Below are positions 41,826-49,287 of a stretch of DNA of 64,000 nt, piece after piece. The notes under the pieces are model-generated. The model did no database searches. It was given only the letters and a program-made list of their open reading frames with translations, and had not been told where the DNA came from. This DNA is from Janibacter terrae NBRC 107853 (GTDB taxonomy: Bacteria > Actinomycetota > Actinomycetes > Actinomycetales > Dermatophilaceae). Numbering within the stretch: position 1 is the stretch's first letter; the number at the start of each line of letters is the position of its first letter. The DNA lies in assembly GCF_001591405.1 (NCBI RefSeq), contig NZ_BCUV01000005.1, positions 25,092-89,091 of the forward strand, written 5' to 3'. The position numbers were made by a program, and so were the translations under genes.

Positions 41826-42374
41826 ATGGACATGATGACGGGGGAGCAGATCGCCGCGGCCGGTCTCGGCGACTGGCGCAAGCTGGCGCAGGGGTTGCAC
41901 GCCACGGCATCGAGCACGTCGTCGAGTGGGTCACCCGGCTGGACGTCGACCTCGCCCGTCGGGTCAGCGAGATCGCTGCCGAGCAGGGAGCGGTGCCCGA
42001 CCCAGCGTCGGTCAGCGAGGTCGAGCTCGGCCTGGACACCACGGCGTCCGGGAAGGTCGCGCCCGTGTGGGCGGCCCTGCTGACCGGCGACGCCGGCGCC
42101 CAGGGCTGGGGGGACACCCGGCGACGAGATCCGGGACCTCACGGGACGGGTGCCCAACCTCTGGTTCGACGACCTCGACGAGGATGCGCCGCCTCGCCAG
42201 CGTTTCCACGTCGAGGTGTACGTCGCGCCCGAGGTCGTCGAGCAGCGGGTCGCCGCGGCACTGGCCGCGGGCGGGACGCTCGTCGACGACAGCAGTGCGC
42301 CCGGGCTCGTCGTCATCGCCGACCAGGACGGCAACCGCGGGGTCGTCTGTGCTGACACCTCGGCGACTGCCTGA
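41826..42374 (+). pseudogene. Frameshifted pterin-4a-carbinolamine dehydratase / VOC fusion
   Basis: Three pieces of one protein lie in two frames. Frame A from ATG 41826: MTGEQIAAAGLGDWRKLAQG (dehydratase N-terminus). Frame B: HGIEHVVEWVTRLDVDLARR and on to WAALLTGDAGAQGWG. Frame A again from about 42115: VPNLWFDDLDEDAPPRQRFH to GNRGVVCADTSATA (VOC half), stop 42374. At the first junction roughly 40-50 residues with the His-His catalytic site are missing; the second is a single-base shift. Inactive as dehydratase. Confidence 0.8.
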
Positions 42375-42415
42375 GGGGCCGATCGGGGGGCCATGGCGGT
42401 GGTGCGGTCGCACCA

Positions 42416-42443
42416 AGATGACATAATGTGGATTATCGGCGTT
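42416..42443. other. XerC/XerD (dif-like) recombination core candidate
   Basis: 28 bp with the 11-6-11 layout of dif. Left arm AGATGACATAA (42416-42426), centre TGTGGA (42427-42432), right arm TTATCGGCGTT (42433-42443). The reverse complement starts AACGCCGATAA and ends with arm TTATGTCATCT, close to the XerD arm TTATGTTAAAT of E. coli dif. An AT-rich island in very GC-rich DNA. Alternatives: core site of an integrated XerCD-using element, or chance. It fills most of the gap between the pseudogene and vapC. Confidence 0.5.
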
Positions 42444-42459
42444 GTGGGCTGCGGTGCAG

Positions 42460-42849
42460 TCAGGGGCTGGTGAATCCCAGGGACCGCTGTGCACCCTTGT
42501 CGAAGCTGGCCACCGACGCGCAGCCTGCGGCGCGGCCGGCCTCCGCGAGGATCGCGTCCGGCAGGTCGGCGCCGTCGGCTGCCAGCGTCAGTGCGCGAAG
42601 GACGATGGCGCGGTCCTGTGTGACGATGCACGCGTTGCCCACGAGCTCCCTGAGGACGTCGACGACGGCCTCAGGCTTCTGCCTGTAGGCGCTCCGCAGG
42701 ACCCAGTACGTCTCCACGAGCACGACCGTCGACAGGTAGCCGGGGCTCGTCGGCGACAGCTGCGCCATGAGCGAGTCGGCCCTGGCGGCCTGGCGGGGTT
42801 CGTCCTGGACGAGGAACCTGACGAGCACGTTGGTGTCGAGCCCGATCAC
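42460..42849 (-). CDS. vapC: PIN-domain toxin VapC
   Basis: 129 residues. PIN ribonuclease: IGLDTNVLVRFLVQDE (Asp5), VETYWVLRSAY (Glu near 46), DGADLPDAILAEAG (Asp near 96-99) and ASFDKGAQR (Asp near 117) give the four acidic ligands. GTG start overlaps the antitoxin stop (GTGA). Usually cleaves tRNA or rRNA; target unknown. Confidence 0.92.
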   Translation of the reverse strand: MIGLDTNVLVRFLVQDEPRQAARADSLMAQLSPTSPGYLSTVVLVETYWVLRSAYRQKPEAVVDVLRELVGNACIVTQDRAIVLRALTLAADGADLPDAILAEAGRAAGCASVASFDKGAQRSLGFTSP

Positions 42850-43088
42850 GAGTCCTCCGTGGCGCCGGCCGCGATCGCGTCGTCCATCGTCTCGAGCGAC
42901 ACCGCGGGCCCGACGTGCCGCAGGCGACCCCTCAGGCCCTTGAGGGACGGCTGGGTCGTGCTGAGCACGAAGTCGCCATCGGCATTGCGGGTGAACGTGA
43001 CCTTGGTGCCGGGCGTGAGGCCCAGCTGCTCCCTCACGTCCTTGGGGATGGTGATCTGACCCTTGCTCGTCATGGTTCCTGTCGACAT
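42846..43088 (-). CDS. vapB: AbrB/SpoVT-type antitoxin VapB
   Basis: 80 residues. Swapped-hairpin AbrB fold in MTSKGQITIPKDVREQLGLTPGTKVTF. The C-terminal 30 residues (LRHVGPAVSLETMDDAIAAGA) would wrap the toxin. ATG at 43088 is fixed by an ideal SD AAGGAGGT; an upstream in-frame GTG would put this SD inside the coding region. It likely autorepresses through the inverted repeat at 43097-43114. Confidence 0.92.
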   Translation of the reverse strand: MSTGTMTSKGQITIPKDVREQLGLTPGTKVTFTRNADGDFVLSTTQPSLKGLRGRLRHVGPAVSLETMDDAIAAGATEDS

Positions 43089-43096
43089 CCGTACCT

Positions 43097-43114
43097 CCTT
43101 ACGCAAGGGTAAGG
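43097..43114. promoter_or_regulatory. Inverted repeat, candidate vapBC operator
   Basis: CCTTAC (43097-43102) and GTAAGG (43109-43114) separated by 6 nt, just upstream of vapB and overlapping its SD. Typical size and place for toxin-antitoxin autoregulation. Confidence 0.5.
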
Positions 43115-43202
43115 ACGGGTGGGCGACAGCACAAGGGGTGGTGTCGGCGGTGGAGAGACGACCACCTGGGGTGGCATCGTCATCTCCTCCCCCGCCACGA
43201 GC

Positions 43203-43598
43203 TCAGGCCGGCGGGGCGAAGAGCTCCAGCGCGATGTTGTCGGGATCGCGGAAGGAGATGCCGGACCCGTAGGACGCGTCCCGGATGCCACCGTGGGCGA
43301 TGCCGAGCTCGTCGAGCCTCTTCACCCACGGCTCGAGCTCGCTGCGCTCGATCGCGAAGGCGATGTGGTCCAGCCCCGTCTGCCTCTCGTCGAAAGCGCC
43401 CGCCGCGGACGAACCCGTGTGGGTGTGGACGCCGAAGAGCGTCCCGCCACCGAGGGCGAAGACGGCGTGGTGGAAGGCACCGGACTCCTCGTCCTCGTCG
43501 AGGACGGGGTCGGCGCCGAAGAGCTGCGTGTACCAGCGCGTGCTGGCGTCCAGGTCGGTCACGGTGATCGCGACGTGGGTCAGGGCGGGGAAGGGCAT
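43203..43598 (-). CDS. VOC-family (glyoxalase/dioxygenase-like) protein
   Basis: 131 residues, two beta-alpha-beta-beta-beta modules. LTHVAITVTDLDASTRWYTQLFGADPV opens module one (metal His), TGLDHIAFAIERSELEPWVKRLDELGI opens module two (His), and SFRDPDNIALELFAPP ends with the Glu ligand. Similar proteins include fosfomycin-resistance-like and lyase-like enzymes; the substrate cannot be told. ATG with SD GGAGGT. Confidence 0.88.
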   Translation of the reverse strand: MPFPALTHVAITVTDLDASTRWYTQLFGADPVLDEDEESGAFHHAVFALGGGTLFGVHTHTGSSAAGAFDERQTGLDHIAFAIERSELEPWVKRLDELGIAHGGIRDASYGSGISFRDPDNIALELFAPPA

Positions 43599-43733
43599 GG
43601 CGGGACCTCCGAGAGCACCAGGTCGGGTCCGTGCTGCGAGGGGTCGGGCAGGCGGACGCCGGCGACGACTGGCTGGGGTCAAGCATTCTCCCGTGCCGGC
43701 GCGGGCACAAGGCCTGGCTGTCCCGGACGTCCG

Positions 43734-43970
43734 TCAGTACCCGTCGGGGCAGAAGTCGACCTGTGTCGGTGGCGCCAGCGCCTCCTTGGAGACGACCCGT
43801 CGCGCGGCCGTGTACAGGTCCATCACGGCGCCGGAGTCCTGGGCCTGGCCCTGTGTGACGGCGGTGAGGATGGCTGCCGCCTCGGCCTCCATCGTGCGTC
43901 CGTGGCGCTGCGCCAGCTCGGTCAGCCTGGACTCGACGCGGGAGTCGAGGTCGCGGATCTCGAATGCCAT
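43734..43970 (-). CDS. FitA-like ribbon-helix-helix antitoxin, orphan
   Basis: 78 residues from ATG 43970 (a GTG at 43979 is possible). AFEIRDLDSRVESRLTELAQ followed by RHGRTMEAEAAAILTAV is the RHH fold of FitA/VapB antitoxins, where R-S/T-M-E-A-E-A is diagnostic. The tail ends VDFCPDGY. No PIN toxin follows in the 135 bp before the VOC gene, so the toxin is lost or acts in trans. Confidence 0.75.
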   Translation of the reverse strand: MAFEIRDLDSRVESRLTELAQRHGRTMEAEAAAILTAVTQGQAQDSGAVMDLYTAARRVVSKEALAPPTQVDFCPDGY

Positions 43971-44050
43971 CTGGATCACATCCCTTCGTCGAACAAACTA
44001 CTCCGTGACGGTGCCCCTGTCGTCCCCTTCCGCAGCGGGTCGCAACCAGC

Positions 44051-44569
44051 TCAGGGGACGTCGAAGACCGACCAGCAGATGTCGTTGCGGCGGGCCTGGT
44101 CCTCGAGCACCAGCTCGCGCACCTGCTCCGGGAGCCGGTCCCGCTGCCAGGCAGACTCGACCCGGCGAGCGGACTCCCCCATGCCGCGGGGGGCAGAGGC
44201 CACGGCGGCCTTGATCGCGTACGCGGCCGCCCCGAGGTCGTGCTCGGCCACGTGCCCGACGCAGGCGGCCTGGCCGGCGGCGTAGGCGGCGAAGCGCGGC
44301 GCCCCGACGAGCTCGCGCGCCGCGCCCATGGCGTGCCCGCCGAGGGCCCGGGCGTCCATCATCCGCAGCTCACCGGCGGCCCACGCCCGGGCGGCGGCGA
44401 TGGCCTCGCGAGGGCGCGGGTCGTCGGGGCGTCCGGAGTCGAAGAGGGCCGCGACGTGCTCCGCGCAGTCCGCGGCCCACAGCGCCAGCAGCCGGTGGTC
44501 GGCGTCGGTGAGCGTCCCGCCGCGCCGGATCGTGACCAGGCGCGGGTCGCGCACCGAGGACAGGATCAT
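44051..44569 (-). CDS. Imm5-like putative immunity protein
   Basis: 172 residues, all helical. DPRLVTIRRGGTLTDADHRL then LALWAADCAEHVAALF at the N-terminus, RPREAIAAARAWAAGE in the centre and AARELVGAPRFAAYAAGQAA, GHVAEHDLGAAAYAIKA toward the end match the Imm-5-like domain named from polymorphic toxin loci. No toxin gene is near, so an immunity role is doubtful here. Leaderless start with TAGTCT box. Confidence 0.75.
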   Translation of the reverse strand: MILSSVRDPRLVTIRRGGTLTDADHRLLALWAADCAEHVAALFDSGRPDDPRPREAIAAARAWAAGELRMMDARALGGHAMGAARELVGAPRFAAYAAGQAACVGHVAEHDLGAAAYAIKAAVASAPRGMGESARRVESAWQRDRLPEQVRELVLEDQARRNDICWSVFDVP

Positions 44570-44575
44570 CTCGCC

Positions 44576-44581
44576 AGACTA
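44576..44581 (-). promoter_or_regulatory. -10 box for leaderless Imm5-like gene
   Basis: TAGTCT on the minus strand, 6 nt before ATG 44569. Confidence 0.55.
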
Positions 44582-44604
44582 GGCCGGTGCCGGCTCGTGG
44601 TGAC

Positions 44605-44910
44605 TCAGCGTCGATCGCGCACCAACCGAGCGACCTCGACCTCGTACCGACTCGACGCCCCACCCGGGGTCCGGAAGAAGCGGCGACGCAGGCTCCCTTC
44701 GACCCGTACGCGAGTGCCGTCCGCCAGACGCAGGGCCGCTCGTCGCGCGCCCGCCGACCAGCAGGCGCAGTCGATCGTGTCGACCGGGTGCCCCTCTCCC
44801 CTGGCGACGACGACCCGCAGGGTGACCAGCTCGTCACCGCTCGGCATCTCCCGCACCGTCGGTTCGCCGCTGACCCGGCCGGTGAACTCCACGTGGTTGA
44901 CCTCGTCCAT
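44605..44910 (-). CDS. Short single-stranded DNA-binding protein
   Basis: 101 residues, only an OB fold: NHVEFTGRVSGEPTVREMPS with VEFTGRVS strand, ELVTLRVVVARGEG, DTIDCACWSAGARRAALRLADGTRVRVEGSLRRRFF. The Gly-rich linker and acidic tip of housekeeping SSB are absent, so it probably does not recruit repair proteins. Likely an accessory SSB such as those used in competence or mobile elements. ATG is the first start after the upstream stop. Confidence 0.85.
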   Translation of the reverse strand: MDEVNHVEFTGRVSGEPTVREMPSGDELVTLRVVVARGEGHPVDTIDCACWSAGARRAALRLADGTRVRVEGSLRRRFFRTPGGASSRYEVEVARLVRDRR

Positions 44911-45238
44911 GCACCCAGCGTGGTCGCGTCCGAGGCAAGCCCGGCGGGCGTGGTTTCCCCTGTGGACGGCCCACGCCTCAGGCCCGGGTCTGTGGAGGGT
45001 CAGAGAGTCGACCCCAACCTCTCGGGAGCCCGACGCGTCTGCTCCGGCATGGAGGTCTCGGAGCACCATCCTCGGCGCCGGGGCCGCACCCCGGCCCGCA
45101 GCTGGGTCGTGAGCGACGCGGACCGCGTCGTCCTCTGAAGCCACCGGAGCCGCCGTGTCGCGCCGGGTCACGTCACGCAGCGCCTCGCCGGGGCATGCTG
45201 GACGTGCACCGTCACCCACCTGACCCAGGAGCCCCGAC
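44911..45238. other. Gene-free stretch between ssb-like and SDR genes
   Basis: 328 bp, GC-rich. No recognisable protein motif in six frames. Near 45196-45201 a CATGCT hexamer could serve as -10 for the downstream small frame and SDR gene. Otherwise I see nothing in it. Confidence 0.5.
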
Positions 45239-45292
45239 GTGACGCAGTCCCCCGCTGCCCTCACCACCCCGCCGATCCGAGCCGGCCGATGA
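45239..45292 (+). CDS. Possible 17-codon leader peptide coupled to the SDR gene
   Basis: GTG 45239 has AGGAG six nt upstream. It encodes VTQSPAALTTPPIRAGR and stops at TGA 45290-45292, overlapping the SDR start (ATGA). The SDR gene itself lacks an SD, so ribosomes finishing this peptide may restart on it. No family match; may also be the end of a lost gene. Confidence 0.4.
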   Translation: MTQSPAALTTPPIRAGR

Positions 45293-46122
45293 GCGCGCCC
45301 GAGCACCGCTGGCCCGCGGGCGCCGTCGTCACCGGGGCGGGTCGCGGCCTGGGTCGGCAGATCTCTGCGCTGCTCGTGAGGCGCGGCTACCAGGTCCTCG
45401 TTGCCGATGTGGACGAGGACGCGGCGAAGGGGGCAGCCGCCGAGCTCGGCGAGCGCGCCGAGGCCATGGTCGTCGACGTCCGGGACGAGGCCGCGGTCCT
45501 TGCCGCCCGAGACAGGGTGGTGGAGTGGGCCGGGCGCCTGGACGTCTGGGTCAACAACGCCGGGGTCCTCGTCACCGGTCCGGTCTGGGAGCACGACGAG
45601 CAGCAGCGTCGTCGGGTGCTCGAGGTCAACGCGCTCGGCACGATCAACGGCACGCTGGCCGCCGTCGAGGCCATGCGTGCTACCGGGGGTGGCCACGTCA
45701 TCAACATCGCCTCGTTGGCTGGTCTGAGCGCCGTCCCGGGCGAAGGGGTCTACGCCGCCTCCAAGCATGCCGTCATGGGCTTCAGCCTGAGCGCCGTGGC
45801 CGACCTGCGCGCCGCGAAGATCAAGGACATCCACATCTCCTGCGTCTGCCCGGACGGCATCTGGACGCCGATGCTGCACGACCGGCTCGACGACCCGGGG
45901 GCCGCGCTCTCCTTCTCCGGCAGGCTCCTGCAGCCGGAGGAGGTCGTCGAGGCGGTCGACGAGCTCCTCGACAAGCCGAGGCTCGTCACCGCCGTCCCCG
46001 GCTGGCGCGGCACGGTGTGCCGCGTGGGGGACGTCTTCCCGGCGTTGGGCCTGGCCGGCCTGCCGGTCATGACCGCCCGGGGCCGCAGGGTGCAGCGGAA
46101 GCTGCTCAGGAAGCGGCGCTGA
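45289..46122 (+). CDS. Classical short-chain dehydrogenase/reductase
   Basis: 277 residues. VVTGAGRGLGRQIS (13-26) binds the cofactor, VADVDED suggests NAD preference, VNNAGVLV near 88 and catalytic Ser near 142 in INIASLAGLS with YAASK near 155-159. The C-terminal tail is basic (GRRVQRKLLRKRR). Substrate unknown. Its last 17 bp overlap the end of the convergent UvrA-like gene. Confidence 0.9.
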   Translation: MSAPEHRWPAGAVVTGAGRGLGRQISALLVRRGYQVLVADVDEDAAKGAAAELGERAEAMVVDVRDEAAVLAARDRVVEWAGRLDVWVNNAGVLVTGPVWEHDEQQRRRVLEVNALGTINGTLAAVEAMRATGGGHVINIASLAGLSAVPGEGVYAASKHAVMGFSLSAVADLRAAKIKDIHISCVCPDGIWTPMLHDRLDDPGAALSFSGRLLQPEEVVEAVDELLDKPRLVTAVPGWRGTVCRVGDVFPALGLAGLPVMTARGRRVQRKLLRKRR

Positions 46123-48478
46123 CGCCCTCGACGTAGGCCCGCAGGTGCTTGGCGGTGAGGGTCTCCCCCTTCGCCACGAGGTCGGCTGGGGTGCCCTCGA
46201 AGACCACCTCGCCCCCCTCGTGGCCGGCGCCGGGACCGAGGTCGATGATCCAGTCGGCGTGGGCCATGACGGCCTGGTGGTGCTCGATGACGATGACCGA
46301 CCTGCCCTGCTCGACGAGGCGGTCCAGCAGGGCGAGGAGGTTGTCGACGTCGGCCAGGTGCAGGCCGGTGGTCGGCTCGTCCAGGACATACACGTCGCCC
46401 TGCTCCCCCATGTGGACGGCGAGCTTGAGCCGCTGGCGCTCGCCGCCCGACAGCGCCGTGAGCGGCTGACCGAGGGTGAGGTAGCCCAGACCCACGTCGA
46501 CGAGGCGCGTGAGGACCTTGTGCGCGGCCGGCAGGCTCGCCGGGCCCTCCTTGGCGAAGAAGGTCTGGGCCTCGCTCATCGACATCTCGAGGACGTCCGC
46601 GATGTTCTTGCCTGCGAGCTCGTACTCGAGGACCGCGTCCTGGAAGCGTCGCCCCTCGCAGTCCTCGCAGGGCGACTCGACGGTCGCCATGACGCCGAGC
46701 TCGGTGAAGATGACGCCAGCGCCATTGCACGTCGGGCAGGCGCCCTCGGAGTTGGAGCTGAAGAGGGCGGGCTTGACGCCGTTCGCCTTCGCGAAGGCCT
46801 TGCGGACGGGCTCGAGCAGGCCCGTGTACGTCGCGGGGTTGCTGCGACGTGAGCCCTTGATCGCGGCCTGGTCGACGATGACGACGTCGTCCCGGTGGTC
46901 GAGGGCACCGTGGACGAGCGAGCTCTTGCCCGAGCCGGCCACACCGGTCACCACGACGAGCCCGCCGAGGGGGATGTCGACGTCGACGTCCTTGAGGTTG
47001 TGGGTGTCCGCACCGCGGATCTCCAGGGTCCCCGTGGCCGGACGGACGTGCTCCTTGAGCGCTACCCGGTGGTCCAGGTGCCGCCCGGTCAGGGTGTCGC
47101 TGGCCCGCAGCTCCTCGACGGTCCCCTCGAAGACGATCTCGCCGCCGTGCGTCCCCGCCAAGGGTCCGAGGTCGACCGCGTGGTCGGCGATGGCGATGGT
47201 CTCCGGCTTGTGCTCGACGACCAGGACGGTGTTGCCCTTGTCGCGCAGACGCAGGAGCAGGTCGTTCATCCGGTCGATGTCGTGCGGGTGCAGCCCGATC
47301 GTCGGCTCGTCGAAGACGTAGGTGACGTCCGTGAGCGAGGAACCGAGGTGGCGGATCATCTTGGCCCGCTGCGCCTCGCCGCCGGACAGGGTGCCGGCCG
47401 GTCGGTCGAGGGAGAGGTACCCGAGGCCGATCTCGGTGAAGGAGTCCAGCAGGTGCTGCAGGCCGTCGAGCAACGGCCCGAAGCCGGGCTCGTCGAGCTC
47501 GCGCACCCACGCCGCCAGGTCGTCGATCTGCATCGCGCACAGGTCCGCGATGCTCTTGCCCCTGATCCTCGACGAGCGCGCCTCGGCCGTCAGGCGCGTG
47601 CCCTCGCACTCCGGGCAGGTCTGGAAGGTCACCGCCCGCTCGACGAAGCGCCGCACGTGCGGCTGCATGGCCTCCGGGTCCTTGGACAGCATCGACTTCT
47701 GGATCCTCGGGATCATCCCCTCGAAGGTGAGGTTGACCCCTTCGACCTTGATCTTCGTCGGCTCGCTGTAGAGCATCGTCTCGAGCTGCTTCGGGGTGAA
47801 CCTCGCGATCGGCGTGTCCATCGGCAGCCCCATGCCCTCGAAGAGGCGCCCGTACCAGCCGTCCATCGAGTACCCGGGGACGGTGAGCGCCCCCTCGCGC
47901 AGGGTCTTGCTCTCGTCGTAGAGGGCAGTGCGGTCGATGTCACTGACCTGCCCCATGCCCTCGCAGCGCGGGCACATGCCGCCGAGGTAGACGGCCTGCT
48001 TGACCGTCTTGCGCTCGGTGTGGCCGGACTTCTCCGTCGTCATCGAGCCGCTCGCCCGGCGGGTGGGGACGTTGAAGGAGAAGGCCGTCGGCGGTCCGAC
48101 GTGCGGGTCGCCGAGGCGGGAGAAGAGGATGCGCAGCATCGCGTTGGCGTCCGTCGCCGTGCCCACGGTGGAGCGCGGGTTGGCACCCATGCGCTCCTGG
48201 TCGACGATGATCGCCGTCGTCAGGCCCTCGAGGTGGTCGACGTCGGGCCTCGCGAGGGACGGCATGAAGCCCTGCAGGAAGGCGCTGTACGTCTCGTCGA
48301 TGAGCCGTCGCGACTCCGCGGCGATCGTGCCGAAGACGAGCGAGCTCTTGCCCGACCCGGAGACGCCGGTGAAGACGGTCAGACGCCGCTTGGGCAGGTC
48401 GACGCTGATGTCCTTGAGGTTGTTCTCCCTCGCCCCCTGCACGCGGATGAGGTCGTGGCTGTCGGCATCGTGCGGCAT
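46106..48478 (-). CDS. UvrA-like ABC ATPase (UvrA2/DrrC type)
   Basis: 790 residues, about 150 shorter than UvrA. Two ABC units: Walker A GVSGSGKS at 38-45 and GVAGSGKS in the second half, two LSGGE signatures (TLSGGEAQRAKM, ALSGGERQRLKL) and D-E-P-T switches. Zinc-like pairs CPRCEGMG, CPECEGT, CPTCNGAG and CEDCEGR are kept, but the UvrB-interaction region is reduced. Such proteins confer resistance to DNA-binding drugs (DrrC) or act in UvrABC-independent repair. ATG with SD GGAGAG. Confidence 0.9.
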   Translation of the reverse strand: MPHDADSHDLIRVQGARENNLKDISVDLPKRRLTVFTGVSGSGKSSLVFGTIAAESRRLIDETYSAFLQGFMPSLARPDVDHLEGLTTAIIVDQERMGANPRSTVGTATDANAMLRILFSRLGDPHVGPPTAFSFNVPTRRASGSMTTEKSGHTERKTVKQAVYLGGMCPRCEGMGQVSDIDRTALYDESKTLREGALTVPGYSMDGWYGRLFEGMGLPMDTPIARFTPKQLETMLYSEPTKIKVEGVNLTFEGMIPRIQKSMLSKDPEAMQPHVRRFVERAVTFQTCPECEGTRLTAEARSSRIRGKSIADLCAMQIDDLAAWVRELDEPGFGPLLDGLQHLLDSFTEIGLGYLSLDRPAGTLSGGEAQRAKMIRHLGSSLTDVTYVFDEPTIGLHPHDIDRMNDLLLRLRDKGNTVLVVEHKPETIAIADHAVDLGPLAGTHGGEIVFEGTVEELRASDTLTGRHLDHRVALKEHVRPATGTLEIRGADTHNLKDVDVDIPLGGLVVVTGVAGSGKSSLVHGALDHRDDVVIVDQAAIKGSRRSNPATYTGLLEPVRKAFAKANGVKPALFSSNSEGACPTCNGAGVIFTELGVMATVESPCEDCEGRRFQDAVLEYELAGKNIADVLEMSMSEAQTFFAKEGPASLPAAHKVLTRLVDVGLGYLTLGQPLTALSGGERQRLKLAVHMGEQGDVYVLDEPTTGLHLADVDNLLALLDRLVEQGRSVIVIEHHQAVMAHADWIIDLGPGAGHEGGEVVFEGTPADLVAKGETLTAKHLRAYVEGVSAAS

Positions 48479-48543
48479 CGGCTCTCCAGTGGGTGGTCGG
48501 GAGGGACCCGTCGATCCAAGCAGATACCGGTCCATGCGGAGGA

Positions 48544-49218
48544 TCAGCCGGCGGCGAGCAGGCGCGCGGCGGCCCTGAGGTGCGGCCCCAGGACGCGCTC
48601 GTCGAGTGCGCGGAAGGAGACCACGCCCACGGACGCCTCGAAGACGTCCCCCGGCGAGCGCTCCAGCGCGAGCGCCAGGCCGTGCGCGCCCGACTGCAGC
48701 TCGCTGATCGAGGAGACGGCGCGCGGCCCGTGCTCGCGGGCGACGATGATGGCCCGCCCGGCGGCCCCCTTCGTCAACGCGTGCCGGGCACCGGTGCGGT
48801 AGGCCATGTGGAAATCGGTGGCGGTCGGCTCCACGACGACGAGCGCCACCGCGTCGTCGCCCTCGGCCACCGTGAGGTGCGCCGTGGCCCGGGCGACGTC
48901 GGCGAGCGCCGCGAGCACGGGGCGGGCCCGCTCACGCAGCGCGGGCACGACGGCGCCCGCGAGCCGCTGGACCCCGAGGCCGAGCCGCACCCGTCCCTCG
49001 TCGCGGGTGACGAGGCGGTGCTCCTCGAGGGTCGCGACGAGGCGGTAGACGACGGGCCGGCCGACGCCCAACGCGTCGGCGAGGCCGCTCATCGTCGCGC
49101 CGTCGCTGCGCTCGTCCCGGGCGAGCAGCTCGAGGATGCGCAGGCCCCGGTCGAGGGTCTGCGAGCCGTCCGTGCTCACGGTGCGTGCTCCGGCGCCACG
49201 TGGTGCCTCATGTGCCAT
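48544..49218 (-). CDS. IclR family transcriptional regulator
   Basis: 224 residues. N-terminal HTH (TLDRGLRILELLARDERSDGATMSGLADALGVGRPVVYRLVATLEEH) and a C-terminal IclR effector domain (AYRTGARHALTKGAAGRAI). Divergent from the fumarylacetoacetase gene with 69 bp between starts, so it probably controls tyrosine/aromatic catabolism here. ATG with AAGGGG; a later GTG would also keep the HTH. Confidence 0.9.
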   Translation of the reverse strand: MAHEAPRGAGARTVSTDGSQTLDRGLRILELLARDERSDGATMSGLADALGVGRPVVYRLVATLEEHRLVTRDEGRVRLGLGVQRLAGAVVPALRERARPVLAALADVARATAHLTVAEGDDAVALVVVEPTATDFHMAYRTGARHALTKGAAGRAIIVAREHGPRAVSSISELQSGAHGLALALERSPGDVFEASVGVVSFRALDERVLGPHLRAAARLLAAG

Positions 49219-49234
49219 GTACCCCTTGCGTACG

Positions 49235-49240
49235 ATTATC
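49235..49240 (-). promoter_or_regulatory. Possible -10 box of the iclR-type gene and shared control region
   Basis: GATAAT on the minus strand, TSS about 49228. The neighbourhood holds short palindromes CGTACG and GACGTC (49229-49247) that could be the regulator's operator. Confidence 0.4.
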
Positions 49241-49275
49241 GGACGTCGGTGTACCGGCAGCATGTCACCCCGCCC

Positions 49276-49281
49276 TAGGGT
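49276..49281 (+). promoter_or_regulatory. -10 box for leaderless fumarylacetoacetase gene
   Basis: TAGGGT, 6 nt before ATG 49288. Confidence 0.6.
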
Positions 49282-49287
49282 GGCGCC

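Noticed and set aside
45297..45420. Integron or insertion element at the SDR gene
   Set aside because: No terminal inverted repeats, target duplications or transposase remnants seen on either side.
49231..49247. Second dif-like site from ATTATCGGACG upstream of the iclR-type gene
   Set aside because: Only one half resembles an arm; the other arm and 6-bp centre are missing. More likely a -10 box.
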